This document shows, in pieces, positions 18,478-28,392 of a stretch of 64,000 nt of DNA. Position 1 is the stretch's first letter. Each line of letters opens with the position of its first letter. Origin of the DNA: Chitinophagia bacterium (lineage in GTDB: Bacteria; Bacteroidota; Bacteroidia; Chitinophagales; Chitinophagaceae); contig JAJPJP010000422.1 in assembly GCA_021324175.1 (NCBI GenBank), forward strand, positions 1 through 64,000, read 5' to 3'. Position numbers and translations under genes: made by a program. Under the pieces are notes generated by a model. That model made no database searches. It had not been told where the DNA came from and worked only from the letters and a program-made list of their open reading frames with translations.

Positions 18478-18588
18478 GATATGAGGAAAGTCTATGATCG
18501 GCGAAAATATAGAAATCAAATAAAGTTCAAAAGAAAAATAAACATTGTTCCGTGAGCGGTAGGTCCTTTGAACATGCGGCCACGCATT

Positions 18589-19041
18589 CTATAATGTGAT
18601 ATTATCCCTCAACAACTTTCCGTCGCTGTTGAAAAGAAGATTCTTTTTTTGAACATCACTTTTCGACACTTGCAGGCGATATTGCATTACATTGTCGGGC
18701 AGTTCGATACTGTAAACGTTGTTCAGATTCCAGTCGGCATATTTACTTTTTTCCCATCCGTCCTTGATATTTTCCGGAAGCTCATCTTTGGTAATTTCCT
18801 TTTCGGTACTCTTCCATTCACCATTTTCGTCGAACCGCGCCTGGTATTTCCCATTTCCCATATCAAAGCTGGCGACGAAAACGGATATCTTATCTTTCCA
18901 CGACACGTTAGAGGCGCCGGGGTATCGGGATTTCAATGCCTCGGTAACCTCAGCCGGTATTTTTCGGAATTGTCCAAAAGAATTGCTGATAAATCCAAAA
19001 CTGCAAGCGAATAAAATCGAAAGGGTCATTAATTTTTTCAT
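18589..19041 (-). CDS. Secreted PepSY-like / DUF2874-type small protein
   Basis: Signal peptide MKKLMTLSILFACSFGFISNSFGQ; repeated VTEALKSRYPGASNVSWKDK-type motif; internal Met start. Confidence 0.6.
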   Translation of the reverse strand: MKKLMTLSILFACSFGFISNSFGQFRKIPAEVTEALKSRYPGASNVSWKDKISVFVASFDMGNGKYQARFDENGEWKSTEKEITKDELPENIKDGWEKSKYADWNLNNVYSIELPDNVMQYRLQVSKSDVQKKNLLFNSDGKLLRDNITL

Positions 19042-19146
19042 AAATGGTCTATAATGTTCCAGGATCCAGGAGTCTCGCCTGGCGGCGAAACCCATATTTA
19101 CTTTGCAAAGTTCCGGCATAATTCTTCAACATTTTGAATCCAAAAG

Positions 19147-19818
19147 TTAAATTTTGTCCGCGCCATCAATCACGATAACAATCTCGCCCTTTGCGGCCTG
19201 GGCTTCAAAATGGACAAGAACTTCCTCGAGTGTCCCGCGCTTGTTCTCTTCATATATTTTCGTCAACTCCCTGCTGACGCAACATTTCCTGGAGCTCCCG
19301 AAATATTGGATAAAATCCGCGAGTGTCTTCGTCAGTCTTAAAGGTGACTCATAAAAGATCATCGTTCTGTCTTCCAGCGCAAGTTTTTCGAGCAGTGTCT
19401 TTCGCCCTTTCTTTTGTGGCAGAAACCCCTCAAATGCAAAGCGATTCGCTGGAATTCCGCTGTTGATCAGCGCCGGCACGAATGCCGTTGGTCCCGGCAG
19501 GCATTCAACGGGAATTCCTACGCGGATACATTCTCTGACAAGGAGAAATGCGGGATCAGAAATGCCAGGCGTTCCCGCGTCAGTCAGGAGCGCCATCTGT
19601 TTGCCATCGATCAGCTGGTTGGTCAGGTGGCGAAGCACCTGGTGTTCATTATGCTGATGATAAGGTGACAGCGGTTTCAGAATAGCGTAATGATTAAGCA
19701 ACTTGATGGATACGCGGGTATCTTCTGCCAGGATCAGATCGACTTTTTTGAGGACCTCAACGGCGCGAAAACTCATGTCTTTCAGGTTGCCGATCGGTGA
19801 GGGAACAATATACAGCAT
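19147..19818 (-). CDS. rsmI: 16S rRNA (cytidine1402-2'-O)-methyltransferase RsmI
   Basis: LYIVPSPIGNLKDMSFRAVEVLKKVDLILAEDTR, LLTDAGTPGISDP, PGPTAFVPALINSG, FYESPLRL. Confidence 0.95.
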   Translation of the reverse strand: MLYIVPSPIGNLKDMSFRAVEVLKKVDLILAEDTRVSIKLLNHYAILKPLSPYHQHNEHQVLRHLTNQLIDGKQMALLTDAGTPGISDPAFLLVRECIRVGIPVECLPGPTAFVPALINSGIPANRFAFEGFLPQKKGRKTLLEKLALEDRTMIFYESPLRLTKTLADFIQYFGSSRKCCVSRELTKIYEENKRGTLEEVLVHFEAQAAKGEIVIVIDGADKI

Positions 19819-19856
19819 GAGCTTGAAATAAGGAGGCTATCCGGGATTGGAATTCC

Positions 19857-20102
19857 CTAGTTGAAGGAGATTTCAAAATACTCCATGACGGGATTGGCCA
19901 AAAGTTTCCTGCTGGCCTCTTCAGCGATTTGTTTTGCCTGTGATTCCGAATCTGCCTCGATCTGCAATGAAATGTTTTTGCCGATCCTGACATCGTTGAT
20001 TTTTTTTAACCCAAGGTTTTGCAATCCGCCAATGACTGCCTTTCCTTGCGGGTCCAGCAGCTCCTTCAAAGGCATCACCTTCACTTGAACGGAAAAGATC
20101 AT
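19857..20102 (-). CDS. purS: Phosphoribosylformylglycinamidine synthase subunit PurS
   Basis: MIFSVQVKVMPLKELLDPQGKAVIGGLQNLGLKKINDVRIGKNISLQIEA...NPVMEYFEI; about 81 aa. Confidence 0.88.
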   Translation of the reverse strand: MIFSVQVKVMPLKELLDPQGKAVIGGLQNLGLKKINDVRIGKNISLQIEADSESQAKQIAEEASRKLLANPVMEYFEISFN

Positions 20103-20863
20103 GTCGTTCGATTTTTGAAAGCCAAAGATAATATAATGTAAAAGACGAAGACGATCGGTACGGCGAGCCATCTGAATAGTAAGGCGGCCATGACCCCAAC
20201 AGCAAGCAGTACTAGCTTCGGCATGTTTTTTCCCATCGAATAATCCTTGAATTTAAGCGCCATTAATGGCAGGTTGGAAACCATCAGGTAACTCAACAGG
20301 ATAATCAATGCATACAAAAACCACTTGCTAAGCAAAACGGTGAAGACCGTTTCATTGGTGTTTTGCCAGATAATAAACGGCAGCGACGCGATAAGCAGCG
20401 CGTTGGCAGGCGTTGGGACTCCCCTAAAGCCGTATTGCTGTGTACTGTCTATATTAAACTTCGCCAGCCGGTAAGCCGCGGCGCAGGGTATGAGAATAGC
20501 GGGTATCAGCCAGAGCATGGAAACATCCAGGCCATCGGGCTGTCTGGCAAAACTCATGCGAAGAAATTGGTAGAGAATCATGCCCGGTGCGACTCCGAAG
20601 CTGACCACATCGGCCAGCGAATCCAGTTCCTTACCCAACGGCGACGTCGCTTTGCAGAGTCTTGCGACAAGCCCGTCGCAAAAATCAACCACCGCGGCAA
20701 TGCCGATGCAGAGTGACCCCAGCCATACTTTTTCAGGCAAATTTATGCTGAGGGTATCCTCATTCAACGTCACCAGCGTTTGTCCGCTTTGTAGAATAAA
20801 AATAACCGCCAGGGTGCCGAAAAGCAGGTTGATTAAAGTAAACAGGTTAGGCAGATGCTTCAT
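20099..20863 (-). CDS. pssA: CDP-diacylglycerol-serine O-phosphatidyltransferase
   Basis: CDP-alcohol phosphotransferase motif DFCDGLVARLCKATSPLGKELDSLADVVSFGVAPG. Confidence 0.93.
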   Translation of the reverse strand: MKHLPNLFTLINLLFGTLAVIFILQSGQTLVTLNEDTLSINLPEKVWLGSLCIGIAAVVDFCDGLVARLCKATSPLGKELDSLADVVSFGVAPGMILYQFLRMSFARQPDGLDVSMLWLIPAILIPCAAAYRLAKFNIDSTQQYGFRGVPTPANALLIASLPFIIWQNTNETVFTVLLSKWFLYALIILLSYLMVSNLPLMALKFKDYSMGKNMPKLVLLAVGVMAALLFRWLAVPIVFVFYIILSLAFKNRTT

Positions 20864-20948
20864 GCAAATCGCAGTTGAGCGTGCGTTGATTTAAAAATGA
20901 ATGTACGGGAATTTTCATTGTTACTTTTTTAATTCGCCTGTTAACTAT

Positions 20949-22238
20949 TCATTTTTTCATAAATGCTTCAATCTCTTCGGTTGTAATTGGAATATTTGCC
21001 GTCAGATCTTTGTTTCCGTCGCGCGTAATCCAAACATCGTTTTCGATGCGGATGCCAAGCTGCTCCTCTTCGATATAGATGCCCGGCTCAACCGTCAATA
21101 CCATTCCCGCTTTAATCGGTTCGGTCTTTGTACCTAGGTCATGTACATCGATACCGAGATGATGCGAAACCCCGTGATACATGTATTTATAATAGGCCGG
21201 ATTTTCTGGAGTCTCATTTTTCAATTCTGTTTTCTTTAGCAGGCCCAGTTTGAAGAAAACCTGATTGGCTTCCTGGCCGACTTTTTTATGGTATTCACTA
21301 ATAGTAATGCCTGGTTTGAGCAGGTTCTTGGCAAAACGATGAAGGTGCAGGCAGGCATCGTACACTCTTTTTTGCCTGCGCGTGAATTTTCCACCGACCG
21401 GAACGGTGCGTGTCAGGTCAGCGCAATACCCCCCATATTCTGCTCCAAAATCCATCAATATCAATTCACCGCTTTTGCATTCCGCGCTGTTGGATACATA
21501 ATGCAGTGTCCTCGCCCTGTCTCCTCCGGCAATAATACTTCCGTATGCGGGACCCGTTGCGCGCTGCGAAAGAAACGAATGACAGATCTCGGCTTCTATT
21601 TCATATTCCATCACGCCCGGCTTGATAAACCTAAGCAGCCGTTCGAAGGCCCGATGGGTAATATCCACTGCTTGTTGCAGCACTTCGATTTCCAGCGGTG
21701 TCTTGATCGTGCGAAGTCTTTTCATGATCTTTGCTGCCCGGTGATAATGGTGAAGTGGATAACGGGCTCGCATGTCATTAGCAAATCGATAATCGGCAGT
21801 TTGAAGCAGGCTGGCCTTTCGGTCATTTTCATTGGAATTCAGATAAATATTTTCGGCCAGGTGAATCCAGGTTTGCAATTGAGCGTCAAGCACATCCAGC
21901 CACACAATCGTTTCAATTCCTGAACTGGCCTTTGCCTCCCCGGCTCCAAGCCTTTTGCCATCCCATTTTTCTTTGAGTTCATTGGGGCGTACCAGGGCCA
22001 GCACCTCCCTGTATCTCGGGTCCGGGTGATCGGGGAACAGGATGACCATGCTTCCCTCCTGCGTGACCCCACTAAGCCAGAACTGGTCGCTATTTTGCTT
22101 AAACGGGTATAAAGCGTCTCCGTTCGAGGGTACTTCGTCATTGCTGACAAAAATCGCTATCGAATTGGGTAGCATTTCCCGGACGAAGCGGCGGCGATTC
22201 TCGACAAAAATCGCAGGGTTCAGTGGAAGGTATTTCAT
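20949..22238 (-). CDS. pepP: Xaa-Pro aminopeptidase P (M24B)
   Basis: MDFGAEYGGYCADLTRTVPVGGKFT, HGVSHHLGIDVHD, LTVEPGIYIEEEQLGIRIENDVWIT. Confidence 0.93.
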   Translation of the reverse strand: MKYLPLNPAIFVENRRRFVREMLPNSIAIFVSNDEVPSNGDALYPFKQNSDQFWLSGVTQEGSMVILFPDHPDPRYREVLALVRPNELKEKWDGKRLGAGEAKASSGIETIVWLDVLDAQLQTWIHLAENIYLNSNENDRKASLLQTADYRFANDMRARYPLHHYHRAAKIMKRLRTIKTPLEIEVLQQAVDITHRAFERLLRFIKPGVMEYEIEAEICHSFLSQRATGPAYGSIIAGGDRARTLHYVSNSAECKSGELILMDFGAEYGGYCADLTRTVPVGGKFTRRQKRVYDACLHLHRFAKNLLKPGITISEYHKKVGQEANQVFFKLGLLKKTELKNETPENPAYYKYMYHGVSHHLGIDVHDLGTKTEPIKAGMVLTVEPGIYIEEEQLGIRIENDVWITRDGNKDLTANIPITTEEIEAFMKK

Positions 22239-22381
22239 GTCGGCTCATTTTTACAGGCGTGTAAAAATAAGGAGGAATTGATTCCCGTCGCCTCGGGTAT
22301 ATTTTTCCATGATCATTGCGAGCAATTTTCGAAATTTTTCGCTGACGTTCACCAAAGCAATTGTACGTCTAGACAATCTAT

Positions 22382-22401
22382 AAACTAACAGTCGTTAGTT
22401 T
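22382..22401. promoter_or_regulatory. Inverted repeat AAACTAAC-AGTC-GTTAGTTT, candidate operator in pepP/pckA divergent region
   Basis: Perfect 8-bp arms, spacer 4; 62 bp upstream of the putative pckA -33. Confidence 0.5.
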
Positions 22402-22463
22402 TACAAAATCTAAAAATTTGTCATATTAATTGATTTCTTTCAAATTTTGAGTCATTTGGCACG

Positions 22464-22495
22464 CTTGTATTAGAGGAAATATAATTTTACCTTTG
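22464..22495 (+). promoter_or_regulatory. pckA promoter: CTTG-N20-TACCTTTG
   Basis: Matches Bacteroidota -33 TTG / -7 TAnnTTTG spacing; 23 bp upstream of ATG. Confidence 0.55.
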
Positions 22496-22518
22496 TCGTC
22501 TAATAATAATAGGGCCTT

Positions 22519-24123
22519 ATGTCATCTCCGTCGATAGCTTTGCCTCCCCTCAAATTGTTGAGACTTGGACTGAAGTCTACGGATTTTATTCACTACCAGG
22601 AGACACCTGCCAAACTCATCCGCGAATCCATTCGCAGAAGTCAGGGGCAACTTTGTGATTTAGAAGCCCTTGTGATCAGCACTGGGAAATATACGGGCCG
22701 CTGCCCCAAAGATCGGTTTATCGTACGCGACGTGGTGACCGCTGAATCCGTAAACTGGAATGAAGTCAACCAGCCATTGGACGAAGCCTATTTCGATGTC
22801 ATTTTCAAACGGTCTATCGAACATCTTAATAAGCTTTCCGATATCTGGGTGAGGGACGCACAGGCCTGTGCTGATCCGTCCTTTCGGATGAATATCCGCG
22901 TAATCACGGAATCTCCCTCCATGAATCTTTTCGCGCACAACATGTTCATCCGGCCGACCGAAGATGAATTGGAGGACTTCGAGCCAGGCTGGCATATCAT
23001 TTCCGTTCCGGGTCTTTCACTAAATCCGGCTGAATGCGGCATCAGAAATTCTAACGCGACGGTCATATCATTCAAACGCAAGATGGTTTTGATTTCGGGT
23101 TCCGGCTACACCGGCGAACTCAAGAAAGCGATCTTCAGCGTTCTCAATTTTGTCCTTCCCAATGACTACGGGGTCTTGTCGATGCATTGCTCAGCTAACG
23201 AAGGCCGTGATGGCAATACTGCCCTGTTTTTTGGACTAAGCGGTACGGGCAAGACCACTCTCAGCGCGGACCCGCAAAGAAAGCTTATCGGCGATGACGA
23301 ACATGGTTGGTCGGATGAAGGCATCTTTAACTTCGAAGGAGGATGCTACGCAAAATGCATTAATCTCAGTGAAAATAAGGAGCCCGATATCTATCATGCT
23401 ATCCGCTTTGGATCGATGGTGGAAAATGTGACATTTTATCCTGCTACCAACCGGATCAATTTTGACGACAGCAGCATTACGGAAAACACCAGGGTATCCT
23501 ATCCGCTAAACTTTATTTCAAATGCGCTTGAACCATCGGTTGCCGATGCGCCGGAAAATATTTTCCTGCTTACCTGCGACGCTTATGGCGTCTTGCCGCC
23601 CGTGTCGCGACTGACAGTCGGCCAGGCCATGTACCAGTTCATTTCGGGTTATACAGCAAAGATTGCCGGTACCGAATCGGGTATAAATGAACCGAAGCCG
23701 ACATTTAGCGCCTGTTTCGGCGCGCCATTTATGCCCCTGCATCCGGGCCGTTATGCTTCAATGTTTGGCGACAGGGTCAGGAAGGGTTCCGTCCGTGTGT
23801 GGTTTATCAATACTGGGTGGTCGGGAGGCATTTATGGGAAGGGCAATCGGATCAAATTGAACTATACCAGGGCCATTGTTTCAGCGGTACTCAGCGGCCA
23901 GCTTGACCATGCTGATTACGAGCAATTCCCGTTATTTAATTTTTCCATCCCCACCAGCTGCCCGGGAGTGCCTAATGAGATCCTTAATCCTGCAAACACC
24001 TGGGGAAACAAGGAAGCTTACCGCATGCAGGCCCTCAAGCTAGCGGGTTTGTTTGCCTCAAATTTCAAACAATATGCTGAGGGCGTAACTAAAGATGTTC
24101 TCGATGCCGCCCCGGTTTTTTAA
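22519..24123 (+). CDS. pckA: Phosphoenolpyruvate carboxykinase (ATP)
   Basis: STGKYTGRCPKDRFIV, SANEGRDGNTALFFGLSGTGKTTLSADPQRKLIGDDEHGW, NTGWSGG. Confidence 0.98.
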   Translation: MSSPSIALPPLKLLRLGLKSTDFIHYQETPAKLIRESIRRSQGQLCDLEALVISTGKYTGRCPKDRFIVRDVVTAESVNWNEVNQPLDEAYFDVIFKRSIEHLNKLSDIWVRDAQACADPSFRMNIRVITESPSMNLFAHNMFIRPTEDELEDFEPGWHIISVPGLSLNPAECGIRNSNATVISFKRKMVLISGSGYTGELKKAIFSVLNFVLPNDYGVLSMHCSANEGRDGNTALFFGLSGTGKTTLSADPQRKLIGDDEHGWSDEGIFNFEGGCYAKCINLSENKEPDIYHAIRFGSMVENVTFYPATNRINFDDSSITENTRVSYPLNFISNALEPSVADAPENIFLLTCDAYGVLPPVSRLTVGQAMYQFISGYTAKIAGTESGINEPKPTFSACFGAPFMPLHPGRYASMFGDRVRKGSVRVWFINTGWSGGIYGKGNRIKLNYTRAIVSAVLSGQLDHADYEQFPLFNFSIPTSCPGVPNEILNPANTWGNKEAYRMQALKLAGLFASNFKQYAEGVTKDVLDAAPVF

Positions 24124-24222
24124 AAAATTTTTTAACAAATAGTGTATTAATCTAAATAATTTCCTGATATTGGCAAATAGAATTTAACTGTTTTATTGAG
24201 TCTCTAAGATTGTTTGCCAAAC

Positions 24223-24257
24223 AGAACTCCATCAATGAATGATTTTGATGGAGTTCT
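24223..24257 (+). terminator. Intrinsic terminator downstream of pckA
   Basis: Perfect 13-bp arms AGAACTCCATCAA / TTGATGGAGTTCT followed by TATTTTAG. Confidence 0.65.
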
Positions 24258-24317
24258 TATTTTAGAGATTTTGACAAAATATTTGCAATTAATTTTGGCC
24301 ACCGGAGTTTAATAACC

Positions 24318-24851
24318 GTGAGCAATATTTTTTTTTCGGTTTCGATCGCCTTATTGACATTGACCCGATTTCATTCGCGGGATGATCAGATCGAATGGAG
24401 CGCAGTCCGGAAACTGACCTGGACGGATTTTAAACAACGCCCCGATCCTTCTTCGCCCAATGCCGCACTGACCAGTTCCATCATCAAATACGATTTCGGG
24501 TACAACGATGTAGACGGGCTTAGTTTTCATATTCACTGCGAATTCGATCCCGAAGCGTCATGGGGCAGAACCAAAACAGATTATATCCTTTCGCATGAGC
24601 AGGGTCATTTCGACATTACGGAAATATACGCCAGGAAACTGGATAAAGCGTTCAAGGAATATAAGCCCACCCCGGACATCAAAAAGAAAATCAACAAGAT
24701 TTATATGGGGTTAATGGCCGAACTGCACGAGTATCAGGAAAAATACGATGCCGCGACCAACTTCTCGTTAAACCACGACAAGCAACAGGAATGGCTGCAA
24801 AAGATCAGCAACCAGTTAAAGGAACTGGAGCCTTACTCGAATTATCATTAG
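24318..24851 (+). CDS. DUF922-like secreted putative Zn-dependent protein
   Basis: WTDFKQRPDP, HIHCEFDPEASW, LSHEQGHFDITEIYARKL (HExxH-like). Confidence 0.65.
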   Translation: MSNIFFSVSIALLTLTRFHSRDDQIEWSAVRKLTWTDFKQRPDPSSPNAALTSSIIKYDFGYNDVDGLSFHIHCEFDPEASWGRTKTDYILSHEQGHFDITEIYARKLDKAFKEYKPTPDIKKKINKIYMGLMAELHEYQEKYDAATNFSLNHDKQQEWLQKISNQLKELEPYSNYH

Positions 24852-25486
24852 AAAAGACCATATAACTGAGAATCTATGCGGTTGATGATATCTCCAAGGT
24901 GCTCCTCATTTTCCGGGAATTTGTTTTTGTCAATATTAACTACGAGCAGTGGCCCCTCCCGATATTGGTCGATCCATTTTGTGTAGTACTCGTTGAGTCG
25001 CTTTAAATAATCCAGCCGGATATTTTCTTCGTATTCCCTGCCTCTCTTTTGAATCTGGGCGACGAGGGTCGGAACCGATCCCTGCAGATAGATCAGCAGG
25101 TCCGGAGGTTGAACCATCCGTTTCAATGTCTGGAAAAACTGGAAATAATTGTTGTAGTCCCTTTTACTCATCAGGCCCATTTCATGCAGGTTTGGCGCAA
25201 AAATATGAGCGTCTTCATAGATCGTTCTGTCCTGCACGACTGTTTCCATGCCGCTTTGAATTTCCAGGAGCTGATTCAGTCGGCTGTTTAGAAAATATAC
25301 CTGGAGATTAAAACTCCACCTCGGCATGTCTTCATAAAAATCATTCAGGTAAGGGTTATGGTCTACGTCTTCAAATTGTGGGATCCACCTGTAGTGTTTG
25401 CTCAATAACTGCGTCAACGTCGTCTTCCCTGCGCCAATATTTCCAGCAACTGCAATGTGTTTTGGTTTCTTGCTTTTTGCCATCAC
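24848..25486 (-). CDS. Deoxynucleoside kinase
   Basis: IAVAGNIGAGKTTLTQLLSKHY, FLNSRLNQ, QDRTIYEDAHIFA. Confidence 0.9.
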   Translation of the reverse strand: MMAKSKKPKHIAVAGNIGAGKTTLTQLLSKHYRWIPQFEDVDHNPYLNDFYEDMPRWSFNLQVYFLNSRLNQLLEIQSGMETVVQDRTIYEDAHIFAPNLHEMGLMSKRDYNNYFQFFQTLKRMVQPPDLLIYLQGSVPTLVAQIQKRGREYEENIRLDYLKRLNEYYTKWIDQYREGPLLVVNIDKNKFPENEEHLGDIINRIDSQLYGLF

Positions 25487-25582
25487 CTAAATGTAAATTC
25501 TTAATTCTTAAATCAAAAAATATTTTTGGTCTCAACTGATTCTTCTCTCAAAGCGTGAGAATTTCGTTCCTTGCGATTGTAA

Positions 25583-26584
25583 TTAGTAGTATTGAAGGCC
25601 AATGGCTTCCCGAACCAACTGCATGGTCTGCCGGGCACTGTTCCTTGCTTTTTCTGCACCTTTTTCCATAATGTCGGCCAGGTATTTTTCATCTTCAAGG
25701 ATGGCATTAGTCTTCTCACGGATCGGCCGGACAAAAGCTACCACGTCTTCGGCAAGCTGCTTTTTCAAGTCGCCGTACCGGACCGTGCAATTGTTGTATT
25801 CAATTTCAAACTGGTCGACGATTGTCGGGTCGCTGAATAATCGCATCAGCAGGAAAAGATTCTCGATATAAACTGACTTGGGCGAGTTCAATTTGGTGGG
25901 GCCCTGGTCGGTCGTTGCGCCCATTATTTTTTTCCTGATCCTGTCGTCATCATCGGAGAGGTAAACAGTCGCCATTTGGTTTTCGCTCTTGCTCATTTTT
26001 CCTGATCCGTCAAGGCTGGGAACTTTGGCCAACGTTTCGCCGAAATTAAAAGCAAAAGGTTCGGGAAAAACTTCGCCATAACGGTGATTAAACCTGTTGA
26101 CGAAATTACGGGCCATTTCGAGGTGTTGCTCCTGGTCTTTACCAACCGGAACGAGCTTCGCGCGGTGAATGATGATGTCTGCGGTTTGCAGAACAGGGTA
26201 GGTGAGAAGTCCGGCATTGACGTTATCAGGCTGTAGTCTGACCTTTTCTTTAAAGGTGGGGGTCTTTTCTAATTCGCCCTTGTAGGCAAGCATATTCAGG
26301 TACAGATATAACTCGCCAGTTTCATGCACATGGCTCTGGCAGTACAGGGCAACCTTTTCAGGGTCGAGGCCGCAGGCGATATTCTCAGCAAGCACACGCC
26401 GCACATGCTGTTTTAACTCACGGGTATCGGGATGAGTGGTCAGGGAGTGCAAGTCGGCCACCATAAAAAAACAATCATATTCATCCTGCATCCTGACATA
26501 ATTCTTTACGGCGCCGAAATAATTGCCCAGGTGCAAAAACCCCGTAGGCCGTATACCGCTCATGACGATTTCTTTTTTGTTCAT
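25583..26584 (-). CDS. trpS: Tryptophanyl-tRNA synthetase
   Basis: SGIRPTGFLHLGNYFGAVKN, GKMSKS, LLTYPVLQTADII. Confidence 0.97.
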   Translation of the reverse strand: MNKKEIVMSGIRPTGFLHLGNYFGAVKNYVRMQDEYDCFFMVADLHSLTTHPDTRELKQHVRRVLAENIACGLDPEKVALYCQSHVHETGELYLYLNMLAYKGELEKTPTFKEKVRLQPDNVNAGLLTYPVLQTADIIIHRAKLVPVGKDQEQHLEMARNFVNRFNHRYGEVFPEPFAFNFGETLAKVPSLDGSGKMSKSENQMATVYLSDDDDRIRKKIMGATTDQGPTKLNSPKSVYIENLFLLMRLFSDPTIVDQFEIEYNNCTVRYGDLKKQLAEDVVAFVRPIREKTNAILEDEKYLADIMEKGAEKARNSARQTMQLVREAIGLQYY

Positions 26585-26746
26585 AGCACGGCGAAGATAA
26601 GAACCTGTCGGGAGTTTTACTTTATCAATAGGCCGCCGATGTGTGATGCATTCTAGGGATTTTTTAGTCCTTTTAGCGCCTTTAAGAAAACTATAACGCG
26701 CGATTTTACACGGGTTCTTTACAAACTCCCATTTTTACATGAGCGC

Positions 26747-26778
26747 ATTGCAAAGTATAGGTGAATCCGTTATTTTTG
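26747..26778 (+). promoter_or_regulatory. gatC promoter: ATTG-N20-TATTTTTG
   Basis: Bacteroidota -33/-7 match; 16 bp upstream of ATG 26795. Confidence 0.5.
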
Positions 26779-26794
26779 TTTATTACCGAACGCG

Positions 26795-27121
26795 ATGGAC
26801 GTAAATGAAAAGCTGATAGACAACCTGGCCGAACTCGCCCGTCTCGAATTCAGTGTGACCGAAAAAGTGGAGATAAAAAAGGACTTGCAGAGAATGATTG
26901 CCTTTATCGACAAGCTGAATGAACTGGATACGGCGGGAGTCGAACCGCAATTGTCGATGAGCGAAGAAGTCGATGTATTGCGTGAAGACGTTCCGGGCGG
27001 TACAGTGAGCCGTAACGAAGCGCTGCGCAATGCGCCGATGACAGACGGTGTTTATTTCAAGGTTCCCAAAATCATCGCAAATCGTCACGACGAGCGGAAA
27101 AAACCAGGAGAAAACTTATGA
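26795..27121 (+). CDS. gatC: Asp/Glu-tRNA(Asn/Gln) amidotransferase subunit C
   Basis: [63 protein letters not shown]. Confidence 0.93.
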   Translation: MDVNEKLIDNLAELARLEFSVTEKVEIKKDLQRMIAFIDKLNELDTAGVEPQLSMSEEVDVLREDVPGGTVSRNEALRNAPMTDGVYFKVPKIIANRHDERKKPGENL

Positions 27122-27825
27122 GCACTTCCATCATCCATCTCGAGGATATTCAAAAGAGTTATTTTATGGGGAAGCAGGAATTGAAGGTGCTCAAAGGTGT
27201 ATCGCTCGGTATTGAACAAAATGAATACGTAGCCCTGATGGGCCCTTCAGGCTCGGGAAAAAGCACGCTGATGAATATACTGGGTTGCCTGGACTCTCCA
27301 ACCAGCGGAACTTACATACTCAATGGACAGGACGTAAGCAAAATGCCAGATAACGACCTTGCCGATGTGCGAAACCAAGAGATCGGCTTCGTATTCCAAC
27401 AATTCAACCTGATGCCTAGGCTGACCGCGCTCGAGAATGTGGCTCTCCCGCTTGTCTATGCCGGAATTTCCCGCAGGCAACGTAATGAAATTGCCATGTC
27501 GATGCTTGAAAAAGTCAGCCTCCACGATCGAAGCCACCACAAGCCAAACGAATTGTCGGGCGGCCAATGCCAACGAGTTGCCATAGCTCGTGCTCTGGTC
27601 AATAATCCGTCGCTCATCCTTGCTGACGAACCGACGGGTAATCTCGATACTAAGACCTCGATTGAAATCATGGATATTTTCGGCGCAATCCAGGCGGCAG
27701 GCAATACGGTGGTGCTCGTAACGCATGAAGAAGATATATCCAAATACGCGCACCGCGTGGTACGCCTCAGGGACGGTGTGATCGAAAGTGACAAACGAAA
27801 GGTGCAAGCCTATCAACCCGCGTAA
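27118..27825 (+). CDS. ABC transporter ATP-binding protein (MacB/LolD type)
   Basis: Walker [10 protein letters not shown], signature LSGGQCQR, Walker [17 protein letters not shown] overlap with gatC. Confidence 0.93.
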   Translation: MSTSIIHLEDIQKSYFMGKQELKVLKGVSLGIEQNEYVALMGPSGSGKSTLMNILGCLDSPTSGTYILNGQDVSKMPDNDLADVRNQEIGFVFQQFNLMPRLTALENVALPLVYAGISRRQRNEIAMSMLEKVSLHDRSHHKPNELSGGQCQRVAIARALVNNPSLILADEPTGNLDTKTSIEIMDIFGAIQAAGNTVVLVTHEEDISKYAHRVVRLRDGVIESDKRKVQAYQPA

Positions 27826-27826
27826 T

Positions 27827-28387
27827 ATGGCGGTTAAAATTTATACCAAGACAGGAGACAGGGGAAAAACCAGCCTGATCGGTGGCACGAAAGTTCCCAA
27901 AAGCGATCTTCGCATCGAATCCTACGGAACAGTGGACGAATTAAATTCATTCATCGGGCTACTATATGACCAATGTCCCGACGAACACGCGAAAGCCTCG
28001 CTTCGGTTCATCCAGGAACAGCTGTTTACTATTGGCTCTTCCTTGGCCTGCGACCCTCAAAAAAAACCTTCTTTAAAGATTCCCGACCTCAAAGAATCGG
28101 ATGTCACATTTCTTGAAAAGGAGATTGATGCAATGAATGCCGGTCTCCCTCCTATGAAGAACTTTATCCTTCCCGGCGGCCACACCACGGTATCCACTGC
28201 CCATATTTGTCGTTGCGTCTGCAGGCGTGCCGAAAGAAAATGCGTCGGTCTCTTGGAAGAAGGGTCTTCTGTAGATGCCTTCGTCGTCAAATATCTGAAC
28301 AGGCTGAGCGATTATTTTTTTGTCCTCGCGCGCTTTCTCGGCCAGGCGCTTCACGCTGAGGAAATTCCATGGAAGCCGAAGGGTTAA
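27827..28387 (+). CDS. Cob(I)yrinic acid a,c-diamide adenosyltransferase (PduO type)
   Basis: MAVKIYTKTGDRGKTSLIGGTKVPKSDLRIESYGTVDELNSFIG, FILPGGHTTVSTAHICRCVCRRAER. Confidence 0.93.
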   Translation: MAVKIYTKTGDRGKTSLIGGTKVPKSDLRIESYGTVDELNSFIGLLYDQCPDEHAKASLRFIQEQLFTIGSSLACDPQKKPSLKIPDLKESDVTFLEKEIDAMNAGLPPMKNFILPGGHTTVSTAHICRCVCRRAERKCVGLLEEGSSVDAFVVKYLNRLSDYFFVLARFLGQALHAEEIPWKPKG

Positions 28388-28392
28388 TACAG

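Noticed and set aside
21288-21923. 211-aa plus-strand ORF antisense to pepP
   Set aside because: pepP motifs on the minus strand are unambiguous.
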